From positions 1 to 38,825 of the forward strand of contig NZ_NIBG01000014.1 of assembly GCF_002270055.1 (NCBI RefSeq): a DNA stretch of 38,825 bases, given 5' to 3'. The position numbers and the translations under genes are program-made. This document shows, piece by piece, positions 16,996 through 25,226 of this stretch (positions are counted from its first letter, which is position 1; each line of letters starts with the position of its first letter). The notes beneath the pieces were generated by a model. That model saw only the letters and a list, made by a program, of their open reading frames with translations, was not told the DNA's origin and made no database searches. The DNA comes from Anaeromicrobium sediminis. GTDB lineage: Bacteria > Bacillota > Clostridia > Peptostreptococcales > Thermotaleaceae.

Positions 16996-18540
16996 ATGAA
17001 GAAAAATTTCTTATGGATTTTACTCGCAATCCTTCTAATGTCTACATTCACTTCCTATGGGGAGGAAAATTATAAAAGACATTATTTTTATTATGGAGGA
17101 TACAGTAGTAAAATTCCAACTGAGTTTCAAATAAACAAATCTAGAGAGGAAATAGTAACAGAAATCACAACACAAGATGGAAGTAAAATTAAAATATACA
17201 AACAGCCTATTAAGGGATTTCGACTAAGTGACTACGTATATTATTCTAATGAAAAAATAAGGCAAGGTGTAGGAGGTTTTAGTTTAACATCTAGTGATAA
17301 AATCACTTATCCAAATACGGCTACTGCCTATAGGACATCCTATACTAGATCTAAATCAGATACTATACCCAATGATAAAAACATGTATTATGAAATCCAT
17401 GAATATTATAAAGATACCAAAACTATGATAACCTTCTGGTTAAAAACTGATGAAAATCATATTGAAACATATAAAGAAATTCTAAATAATATGGCAAAGA
17501 GTACTTGGCTTATGGATTCTAAGAGTAGAATTACCATTACCAATCCTAAGGATCTAGAGCCAAAAGACACATCTCTTTTTCTTGAAGGAACAGATTTTAA
17601 TATATCTATTCCAGATAACCAAATGGCTTGGGGAGTATTTCATCCCGTATCACCCTATTATGATGATTTTATAGAAGGAGTGGAAAAATTAGAAGATAGA
17701 TTAGATAAGAGATTTGAGTTTCTAATGACCTACTCAGATTTTACAACTCCAATGCCTCTAACAGGCACTGCTACAGCTTATAGAGACAATAGATTTATGA
17801 TGCTAACTCTACAGCCCTGGGTAGATGGAGATAGAAAAAGTGTAGTTACTATGGAAATAATAAGGGGAAACTATGATGGATATTTACGTAAGTGGGCAAG
17901 AAATATTAAAAGTCTAAATAATCCTATTTTATTTAGACCGTCTAATGAAATGAACGGAGATTGGAGTACTTGGTCTGCTTGGTATCTTGGAAAGGATACG
18001 GATCTTTACATAGAAGCTTGGAAAAGGATGTATAGGATTTTCAAAGAAGAAGGTGCTGACAATGCATACTTTGTGTGGAATCCTCACGATAGATCTTATC
18101 CAGACTTTGCTTGGAATAATCCACACCTTTATTATCCAGGAGATGAGTATGTGGACTTTGTAGGTTTAACTGGATATAACAATGGTACTTCACACAAGGC
18201 AGATGTGTGGAGAGAATTTAAGGATATATATTATCCATTATATATTGAATATATGTATTATTATTCTAATAAACCCTTCTTAGTTACAGAGTTTTCTTGT
18301 AACGAAGTAGGCGGAAACAAGGCCAATTGGATAAGTGACGGATTTAAATACTTTAAAGACATGCCTAATATAAAATTAGCCGTTTGGTTTAACCGTATAG
18401 ATGGTTTATGGAAATACAATATTAATTCTTCACAAGAAGCTGAAGATGCCTTTAAAAACTCCATACAAGGTGACTATTTTACTAATAATATTATAATGCC
18501 TAAAGAAGATATTCAGGAAGAAATTAAAGAAGATCAGTAG
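16996..18540 (+). CDS. Secreted glycoside hydrolase, GH26 (beta-mannanase-like)
   Basis: 514 residues with a signal peptide (MKKNFLWILLAILLMSTFTSYG). The first 190 residues form an unassigned beta-rich domain resembling a PsbP/DUF-type lipoprotein module. From about residue 205 a TIM-barrel follows with the GH26 signatures: PILFRPSNEMNGDW, where Glu318 is the likely acid/base, and PFLVTEFSCNE, where Glu432 is the likely nucleophile. WAWxx-type aromatic residues (WSTWSAWYLG) also fit. It probably cuts beta-mannan or a related exopolysaccharide outside the cell. It stands alone, with terminators on both sides and an AGGGGG ribosome binding site. The substrate is inferred from the family only. 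Confidence 0.85.
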   Translation: MKKNFLWILLAILLMSTFTSYGEENYKRHYFYYGGYSSKIPTEFQINKSREEIVTEITTQDGSKIKIYKQPIKGFRLSDYVYYSNEKIRQGVGGFSLTSSDKITYPNTATAYRTSYTRSKSDTIPNDKNMYYEIHEYYKDTKTMITFWLKTDENHIETYKEILNNMAKSTWLMDSKSRITITNPKDLEPKDTSLFLEGTDFNISIPDNQMAWGVFHPVSPYYDDFIEGVEKLEDRLDKRFEFLMTYSDFTTPMPLTGTATAYRDNRFMMLTLQPWVDGDRKSVVTMEIIRGNYDGYLRKWARNIKSLNNPILFRPSNEMNGDWSTWSAWYLGKDTDLYIEAWKRMYRIFKEEGADNAYFVWNPHDRSYPDFAWNNPHLYYPGDEYVDFVGLTGYNNGTSHKADVWREFKDIYYPLYIEYMYYYSNKPFLVTEFSCNEVGGNKANWISDGFKYFKDMPNIKLAVWFNRIDGLWKYNINSSQEAEDAFKNSIQGDYFTNNIIMPKEDIQEEIKEDQ

Positions 18541-18555
18541 ATATACTTATATAAT

Positions 18556-18583
18556 AAAAAGGCTATGAAATCATAGCCTTTTT
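18556..18583. terminator. Bidirectional terminator between GH26 and LUD genes
   Basis: AAAAAGGCTATGA and TCATAGCCTTTTT are perfect 13-nt arms with T-tracts in both directions, between convergent genes. Confidence 0.9.
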
Positions 18584-18594
18584 ATTATATCTTA

Positions 18595-19236
18595 TTAATA
18601 CCCTAAGGATTCTTCCACTAATATAACATGGATTCTGTTTTTATCCATTTGCTTCTTAATTAGAACATAATCACTACAAATTCTTTCTGGAGAACTACAT
18701 TCTACACAATATCCTAACTCTTTACAGGGAGTTTTTCTATCTAGTCTTTTAGAATTAGCAGGTGCTGCTATCCTTTCATTCCTATCAATTGCCTCTTTAA
18801 CATCCTTTACTATCTTGTTAGCCCCAGCTACTACTATTACCTTATCTGGACCATAAATCATGGCAGCAACACGGTTTCCACGGCCATCCACATTGTATAA
18901 GTATCCATCTTCTGTAATTGCATTAGTACTAGTAAAATATCCATCTGCACAAAAACTCTTTCTATATATATCCTTAATATCATCAGGAGTTAACCCCTCT
19001 GCATACCTATCTAAGAAATTATAATCTCCATTTCTCAAAAACTCTTGCACTCCACATTCAAATAAAGACATGGAACCTCCCACAGAAACCGTATCCCCCT
19101 TATTGATTAAGGTTTTAATTATATCTACCACATCTCCTTTCTTTTCAGCATGATATCCATTCATATTATTTTTCTTTAAGGCCTCAATAGTCCTCTCAAT
19201 CCTCTTTTCCACAACCCACTTTGCATTCTTATCCAT
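18595..19236 (-). CDS. LUD domain protein (lactate utilisation LutC/DUF162 type)
   Basis: 213 residues. DTVSVGGSMSLFECG and DGYFTSTNAITEDGYLYNVDGRGNRVAAMIYGP, followed by VIVVAGANKIV, are the conserved core of the LUD fold. The C-terminus has CKELGYCVECSSPERIC, four Cys residues that may hold metal. LutC-like proteins work with LutA/LutB in lactate oxidation, but neither is nearby, so the role is open. Stand-alone LUD proteins are common in anaerobes. The ribosome binding site is AGGAGGAG. Confidence 0.85.
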   Translation of the reverse strand: MDKNAKWVVEKRIERTIEALKKNNMNGYHAEKKGDVVDIIKTLINKGDTVSVGGSMSLFECGVQEFLRNGDYNFLDRYAEGLTPDDIKDIYRKSFCADGYFTSTNAITEDGYLYNVDGRGNRVAAMIYGPDKVIVVAGANKIVKDVKEAIDRNERIAAPANSKRLDRKTPCKELGYCVECSSPERICSDYVLIKKQMDKNRIHVILVEESLGY

Positions 19237-19319
19237 GATTATCTCCTCCTAAAATAGATTTTTATTATATATGAATATACAACTTCCAAACCCCATAAAC
19301 TCTAGCTACTTACAAGGGA

Positions 19320-19476
19320 ATATGAATGAAAAATTTTTATAAGGTGGAACATCAGAACATCCTATGCTGTAAACAGTTGTGAACCTTCTAACCTAATTAT
19401 AATATTCACACTATTTAGTCTGATAGTGACTTACCTTATAAAACATTTTTTATTTATATGACCGAAGTAAGTTCAC
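19320..19476 (+). ncRNA. Candidate structured RNA or leader (long closing stem)
   Basis: In a 347-nt gene-free gap, 19320-19345 pairs with 19433-19459 to form about 26 base pairs with one bulged C and two G-U pairs. The G-U pairs would be A-C mismatches on the other strand, so a plus-strand RNA is favoured. Inside are AUCAGA/UCUGAU, UGUGAA/UUCACA and, as an alternative, CACTAT/ATAGTG (19409-19428). A second set of pairings (GTGACTTAC at 19425-19433 with GTAAGTTCAC at 19467-19476) competes with the closing stem. It may be a free small RNA or the leader of the Cys-rich gene at 19584. No known family was recognised. The rest of the gap (19477-19583) has only an 8-bp hairpin (TATAGGTT/AACCTATA). 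Confidence 0.5.
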
Positions 19477-19583
19477 ATACCTTCAGATTGGAAGTGATTT
19501 ATCTATATATCTATAGGTTCCAAACCATAACCTATATACATATTATATATAAAAAGTCCGATTCCTTCTAAGGGGGTGATTTT

Positions 19584-19817
19584 ATGATGGATAAATGTCC
19601 CTATAAGGAATACTGTGATTACTATCGGGCCAACTTTTCTAATATGCCTGAAAAATATGCTCAAATATTAGAAATATATTATTGCTACGGCAATCAGTGC
19701 GAATGTGCTCGGTATTTAATCGCCCATGCACTAGGCGTAGAAGAATTACCTGCAGACTTGGCTCCCTATTGTATGGACTCTGCTAAAAAGATATTGGATA
19801 AGAAAGTATTCATTTAA
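19584..19817 (+). CDS. Small Cys-rich conserved protein
   Basis: 77 residues with six Cys (C5, C11, C34, C39, C41, C63). The pattern CPYKEYC, then YYCYG with CECARYLIAHALG and LPADLAPYC, resembles a widespread small clostridial domain in which CP-x4-C and C-x4-C-x-CARY occur, sometimes attached to signalling proteins. Metal or Fe-S binding is likely but unproven. A GGGGGTG ribosome binding site lies 5 nt before the first of two adjacent ATGs. It stands alone between a structured gap and a terminator. No function is known to me. Confidence 0.75.
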   Translation: MMDKCPYKEYCDYYRANFSNMPEKYAQILEIYYCYGNQCECARYLIAHALGVEELPADLAPYCMDSAKKILDKKVFI

Positions 19818-19838
19818 AGGATATCTATCCTTTTTTTT
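19816..19838 (+). terminator. Terminator after the Cys-rich gene
   Basis: AAAGGATA/TATCCTTT hairpin followed by a run of T; it overlaps the stop codon region. Confidence 0.8.
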
Positions 19839-19848
19839 GAGCAAAATT

Positions 19849-19876
19849 AAAAAAGGCATACTCCGTATAGCCTTTT
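19849..19876 (-). terminator. Terminator after the PLP-GNAT gene
   Basis: Minus-strand AAAAGGC(T)ATAC, loop GGA, GTATGCCTTTT, then TTAATTTT. There is a single bulged U. It shares 19 identical bases with the terminator at 34156-34188. Confidence 0.8.
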
Positions 19877-19934
19877 ATAATGAATGTATTTTAGGTTAAA
19901 AGTAATAAAAATTCTTTTCTATTTTCTTATTTTT

Positions 19935-21311
19935 CTATAGATTTTTCCACCCTTGATGTATCATTCTAAGATAACTCTTCTTAAAACCCATTTTTTCATA
20001 CAATTTAACAGCATTTTTATTATCTCTTCCAACATGCAATGAAATATTACCTCCAGTTAAATCTATCGCCTTTTGTATTAGTTGAGTAGCAACACCTCTT
20101 CCTTTAGCCTTTTTATCCGTTGCAATATATGCTAAATGGTAGGTTGGTATAAATGTTTCAAAACCTGTATTTACAATAACTGTTATACCAACTATCCTAT
20201 TGTCTAGTAATGCCAATAAAACATGTCCATTTTTAATAGCATTATTTACAGCTTCTCGTATTTCTTCTAAAGGATCAGTATATTCCATTAACCAATTATC
20301 TAACAACTCAATTAATTTAATAATATGAATTCCCTCAACCTCTTCTATGGTTTTTACTTCTAAGTCTATATGTCCATCGTTCAGCAAAATTACATGATTT
20401 CCATATTTCAGACTCCCCTCTTTAGCTTTCTTAATAAATCCTGCTAAAGCATACGCATTTTCAATTGACAGCTTAATCTTTTCTAAATTTTTAAAATACT
20501 TAACAAAGGAAATGAGTTCATCTTCTTCTATCCCTATAATTGTTCCATTTGTATCTATAACAGCATCTAGTACATTTTCCATCATCTTACTTTCGGCTAT
20601 CCTAACATATTTATTATATTTTGTTTTTTTTACAGGCTTATACTCCTTCAAGTATCCACTTGTTTCTTTATACTTATCATAAATTATATTCCCCTCCTCT
20701 ACAGTACAACTATATAGTGAGGGCATCTTAGATATTTCATCATTCATCCATAGCTTTCTAAATCCCAAATACATTCCTGATATGGAAAACCCATAACCCA
20801 TCTGTACAAATATGGAATCTATAGGCTTCTTTATCTGAATAGCTAACTCTTCACTAATTGCAGAAAGGGACGCCATATTTAAAATATTGTTTTCTATACC
20901 TAAGTTGGCATTATAATACCCCTTTTCTTTTGATAACTGATTACAATATTCTATACTTTCCATTTCATTTTTTCCATACTCTATTAGTTCTATATAATCC
21001 TTTTGAAATTCCCTATACTTTAACCATCTATTTTTCTGTGGGAACACAAAAACACACTCTAAATTGTAATACTCACAGAGAAAGGCTAAGGATTTAGCTA
21101 AATCACAAGCCATTCCTAAACAAATAACTTTCATATTTAACTCTAAGGCATCCTTTATGATCATGTAGGCTAGACGGTCAGTCTTTCTTTTACTAGGATT
21201 ATTTCCTTCCAATTTCAGATAAATATTTCCTATATTCAGTTCTTGTTCCAGTTTTTTTGCACGTACCAAAGGGGTTTTTCCAACTCTATTTTTTATAATA
21301 TCATCATTCAA
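19935..21311 (-). CDS. Fold-type II PLP enzyme fused to a GNAT acetyltransferase
   Basis: 458 residues. Residues 1-320 resemble the tryptophan synthase beta/threonine synthase fold: GKTPLVRAKKLE, then KLEGNNPSKRKTDRLA. K43 is the likely Schiff-base Lys, by analogy to the HK[IT]N motif of TrpB. The phosphate loop is MGYGFSISGMYLGF, where relatives have GGGSN. Residues about 325-458 are a GNAT domain with the acetyl-CoA loop KAKGRGVATQL and NKNAVKLYEKMGF. The start is TTG with AGGAGATG upstream. Neighbours give no pathway. Modifying and eliminating or replacing the side chain of one amino acid substrate in two steps is a natural guess, but the substrate is unknown. Confidence 0.8.
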   Translation of the reverse strand: MNDDIIKNRVGKTPLVRAKKLEQELNIGNIYLKLEGNNPSKRKTDRLAYMIIKDALELNMKVICLGMACDLAKSLAFLCEYYNLECVFVFPQKNRWLKYREFQKDYIELIEYGKNEMESIEYCNQLSKEKGYYNANLGIENNILNMASLSAISEELAIQIKKPIDSIFVQMGYGFSISGMYLGFRKLWMNDEISKMPSLYSCTVEEGNIIYDKYKETSGYLKEYKPVKKTKYNKYVRIAESKMMENVLDAVIDTNGTIIGIEEDELISFVKYFKNLEKIKLSIENAYALAGFIKKAKEGSLKYGNHVILLNDGHIDLEVKTIEEVEGIHIIKLIELLDNWLMEYTDPLEEIREAVNNAIKNGHVLLALLDNRIVGITVIVNTGFETFIPTYHLAYIATDKKAKGRGVATQLIQKAIDLTGGNISLHVGRDNKNAVKLYEKMGFKKSYLRMIHQGWKNL

Positions 21312-21457
21312 TTTTTACATCTCCTAGACATCATATTTTTCATAAGAAATATAATTAAAACATGTTTATTCACCTTTAGTATTACCTGTTTTTATTATAA
21401 TTTTTCATACTTTAGAATTTAGATATTATTTCCCTTCACCGCAGACTCTTAACACGA

Positions 21458-21482
21458 TAAAAAAAGAGTGGTTTCCCACTCT
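21458..21482 (-). terminator. Terminator of the transglutaminase gene, overlapping its stop codon
   Basis: Minus-strand AGAGTGG, loop GAAA, CCACTCT, then TTTTTTTATC. The 5' arm includes two bases of the TAG stop. Confidence 0.9.
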
Positions 21483-22536
21483 AGTTATAAATTATACTTA
21501 TTTTAAAACTGTCATCAAAGATCTTATAGCTATAACTGATTTTTATATTATACCTATTTTCTATTAGCACTTCTGGGATTAACTTATCTATATCCATATT
21601 AGTGTTATCTACTTTTAAATATACATATTCAATCCTATTGTTTATAGCTGCTGTTATCTTTTCCTTAAACTCTGTTTCATCTTTAGCAGAGTCTATCATA
21701 CCCAAATTATTCTTATAATAATTAAAATCTATAGTATCACATTTTGGATATATTTCACTATTCCAATTATGGTCCTTTGCCATTTCACTATCATCTATGA
21801 AGAAATATGCATAACTTAGCATATCCCCCTCTTCATTGTATGGATCATCAAAGGTTAAATCCACATGATAATATTTATCTTGCAGTTTCACCATATTCCA
21901 TGCATGGTTGTCGCTTTTTATACTTATGCATTCTATTCCTAATTTCTTTAGAATTAACATGAAAGCCTTAGAATAACCATCACATACCCCAGTCTTCCTA
22001 ATTAGCGGACCGTAGGCCGTATGTTCCCAGTTAGGTATTTTTCCACTTTTGAACCCTTCATAATCATACCTAGTATTGTTTATTATATAATCATGGACTG
22101 CCACTACTTTTTCAAAGTCTGTCATCTCTTCCTTTATTATTTCTTTTATTACTTCATCAGCCTTTACATCAGCTTCATTCATTCTCTTTTTAATATCATC
22201 TCTAATGTAATTATATTCAAAATATATATTCTTAATATTTCTATTTCCCCTAGAATATACATATCTTACACCACTTACATAGTTTAAATGATCATAATCC
22301 ATGAATGCCTTTTTTATTACATAGTTTATACCTGGCTTATAAGGAACTGATTCAAAAGTTTCCTCATTAATCGATACATTTTTAATTCCTTTTACTATGG
22401 TGTTATATAGATACTGAAATTCTTCTTTAGTGTATCCACTATTTTTCAAGTAATAATCATCATCAGATATTTCCGCTCCATATGTAGTATTAAATAGTAA
22501 TAGACACATAAAAATACTCAATAATATTTTTTTCAT
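21481..22536 (-). CDS. Secreted transglutaminase-like (cysteine protease fold) protein
   Basis: 351 residues with signal peptide MKKILLSIFMCLLLFNTTYGA. The transglut_core domain has the triad Cys185 (TGVCDGYSKAF), His211 (DNHAWNMV) and Asp226 (HVDLTFDDP). The preceding VVAVHDYIINNTRYD is the usual helix of this family. The N-terminal 130 and C-terminal 100 residues are unassigned. It is exported and could cut or cross-link cell-surface peptides. It lies 10 nt after the Nudix gene, so they are co-transcribed. All three triad residues are present. Confidence 0.87.
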   Translation of the reverse strand: MKKILLSIFMCLLLFNTTYGAEISDDDYYLKNSGYTKEEFQYLYNTIVKGIKNVSINEETFESVPYKPGINYVIKKAFMDYDHLNYVSGVRYVYSRGNRNIKNIYFEYNYIRDDIKKRMNEADVKADEVIKEIIKEEMTDFEKVVAVHDYIINNTRYDYEGFKSGKIPNWEHTAYGPLIRKTGVCDGYSKAFMLILKKLGIECISIKSDNHAWNMVKLQDKYYHVDLTFDDPYNEEGDMLSYAYFFIDDSEMAKDHNWNSEIYPKCDTIDFNYYKNNLGMIDSAKDETEFKEKITAAINNRIEYVYLKVDNTNMDIDKLIPEVLIENRYNIKISYSYKIFDDSFKISIIYN

Positions 22537-22546
22537 TTTATCCCCC

Positions 22547-23008
22547 CTAGTGGAATGTCACCTCATAATCCATAAGTTTTTTATTTTCATATACAAACTT
22601 TGCACTGAACATTCCCTTGTTTTCTAATAACCATTTTAGAAAAATCAAATCACCTTCCCAAGTTGGCATATCCAACACTTTATTATTCTCCACCCATTTT
22701 AAATCCCCTTCATTAGATTCTATAATTTCACCATGAAACTCATTTGCCGTATATAAAAAAACATACCAATCCTCATTATCTTTAAATTTAGGAAAGGTCA
22801 TAATTCCCCTTAACTTAGGATTTTTAATAGTGAGGCCACTTTCCTCTTTAATTTCCCTTATTACACAATCTTCTGGACTTTCCCCATTTTCCAGTTTTCC
22901 ACCTAATCCTATCCAAAGGCCCTTATGAACATCATTTTCCTTTTTAATTCTATGTAAAAGCAATGTTTTATCATCATTTTGTATATAACATAATGTGGCT
23001 AGTTTCAT
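22547..23008 (-). CDS. Nudix hydrolase (MutT / 8-oxo-dGTPase-like)
   Basis: 153 residues. The Nudix box G-x5-E-x7-REUXEE-x-GU is complete in GKLENGESPEDCVIREIKEE followed by SGL. The N-terminal MKLATLCYIQNDDKTLLLHR and GLWIGLGGKLE match the MutT-like group (YmaB/8-oxo-dGTP diphosphatase annotation) common in Firmicutes. A GTG at 23044 is in frame upstream, but AAGGA lies before the ATG at 23008, where the family normally starts. It hydrolyses nucleoside diphosphate-X substrates in the cytoplasm. Confidence 0.9.
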   Translation of the reverse strand: MKLATLCYIQNDDKTLLLHRIKKENDVHKGLWIGLGGKLENGESPEDCVIREIKEESGLTIKNPKLRGIMTFPKFKDNEDWYVFLYTANEFHGEIIESNEGDLKWVENNKVLDMPTWEGDLIFLKWLLENKGMFSAKFVYENKKLMDYEVTFH

Positions 23009-23111
23009 TTTATCCAATTCCTTTCTTCTTATGTAAATATTCACTCTCCTATATTATACCATTATATTTTATGTTATAATCTTTAGGTATTCTTTTTACA
23101 AGGAGGACATT

Positions 23112-23489
23112 ATGTTAATCATAGGAGTAGGTCGTAGGACCATTAAAAATTATGGATCCTTAAAAACGGATTATTGCAATAGATGTTCTAATAATTCTGA
23201 TTTTCAATTACATAGACACACTAAATGGATTACGTTATTTTTTATCCCCCTAATCCCTTATGGAAAAGATAGTTTAATCGTATGCCCTAGATGTGGATAT
23301 TATGAAAAAATAGATGAAATAACTTTTGCTAAACTTAAAACTGCTGTAGAAAACAGAGAAGTTATTACGCAAATTCCTTTGAAACAGGAATTTGACCCCT
23401 ACATGGGAAAAAATGAAACTCAAGTTAACTTTCTAAAAGAAATGGCTAACTATAAAAAAGAACGTCTAAAAAAAAGTAATACTAATTAA
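23112..23489 (+). CDS. Zinc-ribbon protein with hydrophobic loop
   Basis: 125 residues. A treble of conserved features is seen: YCNRC (C22/C25), a hydrophobic KWITLFFIPLIPYG segment, and CPRCGYY (C58/C61). This is the zinc-ribbon family in which the two CxxC pairs flank a membrane-associating strand. The tail is charged helix. Function unknown. Ribosome binding site AGGAGG. It is divergent from the Nudix gene. Confidence 0.8.
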   Translation: MLIIGVGRRTIKNYGSLKTDYCNRCSNNSDFQLHRHTKWITLFFIPLIPYGKDSLIVCPRCGYYEKIDEITFAKLKTAVENREVITQIPLKQEFDPYMGKNETQVNFLKEMANYKKERLKKSNTN

Positions 23490-23519
23490 AAAACCTATAG
23501 TTTAAAAACTATAGGTTTT
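23490..23519. terminator. Bidirectional terminator
   Basis: AAAACCTATAGTTT and AAACTATAGGTTTT are perfect 14-nt arms between convergent genes; the right arm lies inside the last codons of the UBA-like gene. Confidence 0.85.
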
Positions 23520-23967
23520 CATCATCTGATGGTCTTGTTGGATATATTATTATTTCATTTTCACTTTCTCTTTTTATTTCTTGTATTCTAGACTTCTTAA
23601 CTCTTCCTTTAATCTTAGTTCCCATGTTTAAAACATTTTCAGCTAAATTTTTAGCCTTATCCTTAATATGGGAATCTTCCGTAATCTGTTCTACTTTACC
23701 CTTACCCTTTTTAGCAATTTCACGAGTGGAATTTATTATTTCCTTACTTTTGTCTGAAACTTCATATTCATTATATATGTCTTGAGCTTTTTTGCTTATC
23801 TTATTAACTATTTTATTTTCCTGTTTATTCCCTCTCATTTTTTCCTCTAAATAAATTATAGCATCTAATACGTCTCCATTATGTATTTCTAAAGCCTCTT
23901 TAACATCCTTATATCTAGCGCCAGTTCTTTCTCTTACCATGTCTACCTTTTCTAAAGTAATACTCAT
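23509..23967 (-). CDS. UBA/EF-Ts N-terminal domain-like protein
   Basis: 152 residues. Residues 1-45 (VDMVRERTGARYKDVKEALE, then NGDVLDAIIYLEE) match the UBA/TS-N three-helix domain found at the start of EF-Ts and NAC proteins. The rest is a long Lys/Glu-rich helix with no recognised domain; related proteins often carry DUF4342, which I do not see clearly here. It may bind ribosome-associated or chaperone partners, but this is a guess. Ribosome binding site GGGGGTG. Confidence 0.7.
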   Translation of the reverse strand: MSITLEKVDMVRERTGARYKDVKEALEIHNGDVLDAIIYLEEKMRGNKQENKIVNKISKKAQDIYNEYEVSDKSKEIINSTREIAKKGKGKVEQITEDSHIKDKAKNLAENVLNMGTKIKGRVKKSRIQEIKRESENEIIIYPTRPSDDENL

Positions 23968-24076
23968 AATGACACCCCCTATAACTTCCTTTTATTTAAT
24001 CATATTAAAAAAAACTTTAATTTTCAAGAATTTTCTACAGATAATTACACCTTCTCCTTTCTTTTTTATTTTTATT

Positions 24077-24198
24077 GCCGATATATATAATGTAGATGGT
24101 TCTCTTAATTATTAGGACCATCAAATTATGGGACTAGTTATATATTTTTTAACCATTTAAATCTATTATAAACAATAGATTTACAAAATAGTCCTAAT
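24077..24198 (+). promoter_or_regulatory. Promoter and structured 5' leader of yjfB
   Basis: GCCGATAT (24077-24084) matches the -10 of the motility sigma factor SigD, but no TAAA lies at the right -35 distance. A sigma-A -10 TATAAT overlaps at 24086-24091. Downstream, ATTAGGAC (24111-24118) pairs with GTCCTAAT (24191-24198) and encloses a CCAT/ATGG hairpin and a 10-bp hairpin TAAATCTATT/AATAGATTTA (24158-24183), a three-way junction. The ribosome binding site follows without a terminator. Confidence 0.5.
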
Positions 24199-24223
24199 TC
24201 TAACTTAAAGCGAGGTGAAATTA

Positions 24224-24400
24224 ATGGATGTAGGTTCTTTATCAATGGCCATGAGTCAAGCAAGTTTAAGCCAACAAGTATCCTTATCTGTTGCTAAAAT
24301 GACTATGGACACAGCGGAAGTATCTAGTGCTAATATGGTAAAAATGATGGAACAAAGTGTTAATCCTAGCGTAGGATCTAATTTAGATATTAAGTTATAA
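24224..24400 (+). CDS. yjfB: YjfB family putative motility protein
   Basis: 58 residues: MDVGSLSMAMSQASLSQQVS, then LSVAKMTMDTAE, ending VGSNLDIKL. This is the full length and pattern of the YjfB_motility family, small proteins in motile Firmicutes. An in-frame GTG at 24215 belongs to the GAGGTGA ribosome binding site; the ATG at 24224 is the start. The function is not worked out; a SigD-like -10 element upstream would fit the motility link. It is a single gene with its own terminator. Confidence 0.88.
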   Translation: MDVGSLSMAMSQASLSQQVSLSVAKMTMDTAEVSSANMVKMMEQSVNPSVGSNLDIKL

Positions 24401-24483
24401 TATTAAGACTATCTTATATTAATATTGTTGACTGATTTTTAAAAATATATAATCTATAACTGATTTTAATAATCAATTACCTA

Positions 24484-24516
24484 AAAATAGAATTCCTCTT
24501 AATGGAATTCTATTTT
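24484..24516. terminator. Terminator after yjfB
   Basis: AAAATAGAATTCC, loop TCTTAAT, GGAATTCTATTTT: perfect 13-nt arms. Confidence 0.85.
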
Positions 24517-24545
24517 ACTACTTTCACATTAAAAATTCTTTATAA

Positions 24546-24586
24546 AAAACAAATTACCTTCTCTATTTAAGAAGGCAATTTGTTTT
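24546..24586 (-). terminator. Terminator of the DUF1461 gene, including its stop codon
   Basis: Minus-strand AAAACAAATTGCCTTCT, loop TAAATAG, AGAAGGTAATTTGTTTT with one mismatch, then T-rich. The stop codon lies in the loop. Confidence 0.8.
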
Positions 24587-25226
24587 TCTTGATTATATAT
24601 GAAGTTACACTAACTAATAGGGAGCTTATTAAAAACATAAGTACTATTCTCACAGTTATATGTTGAAAAAAATCTAAAGGTAATATATTTATAAGCAAAC
24701 TCTCCTTTTCATCAAAGGTCCATGTTCCGTCTTTAAAAAATAATTTGTGAAAATAAGTAAAATACTTATAATAGTCTATACTAATCATTAAAAATAAAAT
24801 AGCCACAAAGCTTATACTAAAAATTCCAGCACCAACAAGGCCTTCTAATAAAGTCTTTTTATTCTTTAAAAATAATATTAGTATAATTATAATCATTAAA
24901 ATAAATATAGCATTTTTTACTTTAGAACCATATGCATATATTCTTTTTACATCTAGCATATGGGATTTTTCTTCTTCCCTAAATACTTCTTTGTAATTTA
25001 GAGAGGCTATTTTTAATTCTAAATTGTCACCATCACCCTTTATATAATCTATTATGCCCCTTCCTATAATTCTTAAATCTCTTTCATTTATATTAGTTCT
25101 TTCAGATATATTATTTTTTTTAAACTCACTTTCATAAAATCTTTCATTGAAAGAATAGTACTCTATAGACACCAATAATAAATACAAGGGTACAATAAAC
25201 ATTAGTAAGTACTTAAAAATTTTCAT
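24567..25226 (-). CDS. Integral membrane protein, TIGR01906/DUF1461 type
   Basis: 219 residues with about four membrane helices: residues 5-22, 103-120, about 130-150 and about 190-212. The first extracytoplasmic loop has KSHMLDVKRIY, and the second has FKDGTWTFDEKESLLINILP and DFFQ, the conserved points of the TIGR01906 family. Function unknown. The start has AAAGGA upstream. No operon partner. Confidence 0.78.
   Translation of the reverse strand: MKIFKYLLMFIVPLYLLLVSIEYYSFNERFYESEFKKNNISERTNINERDLRIIGRGIIDYIKGDGDNLELKIASLNYKEVFREEEKSHMLDVKRIYAYGSKVKNAIFILMIIIILILFLKNKKTLLEGLVGAGIFSISFVAILFLMISIDYYKYFTYFHKLFFKDGTWTFDEKESLLINILPLDFFQHITVRIVLMFLISSLLVSVTSYIIKKNKLPS

Noticed and set aside
19320-19476. 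Naming the rod-like RNA as 6S RNA
   Set aside because: The outline is similar, but I see no central-bubble sequence that I can identify, and the length is shorter than typical 6S.
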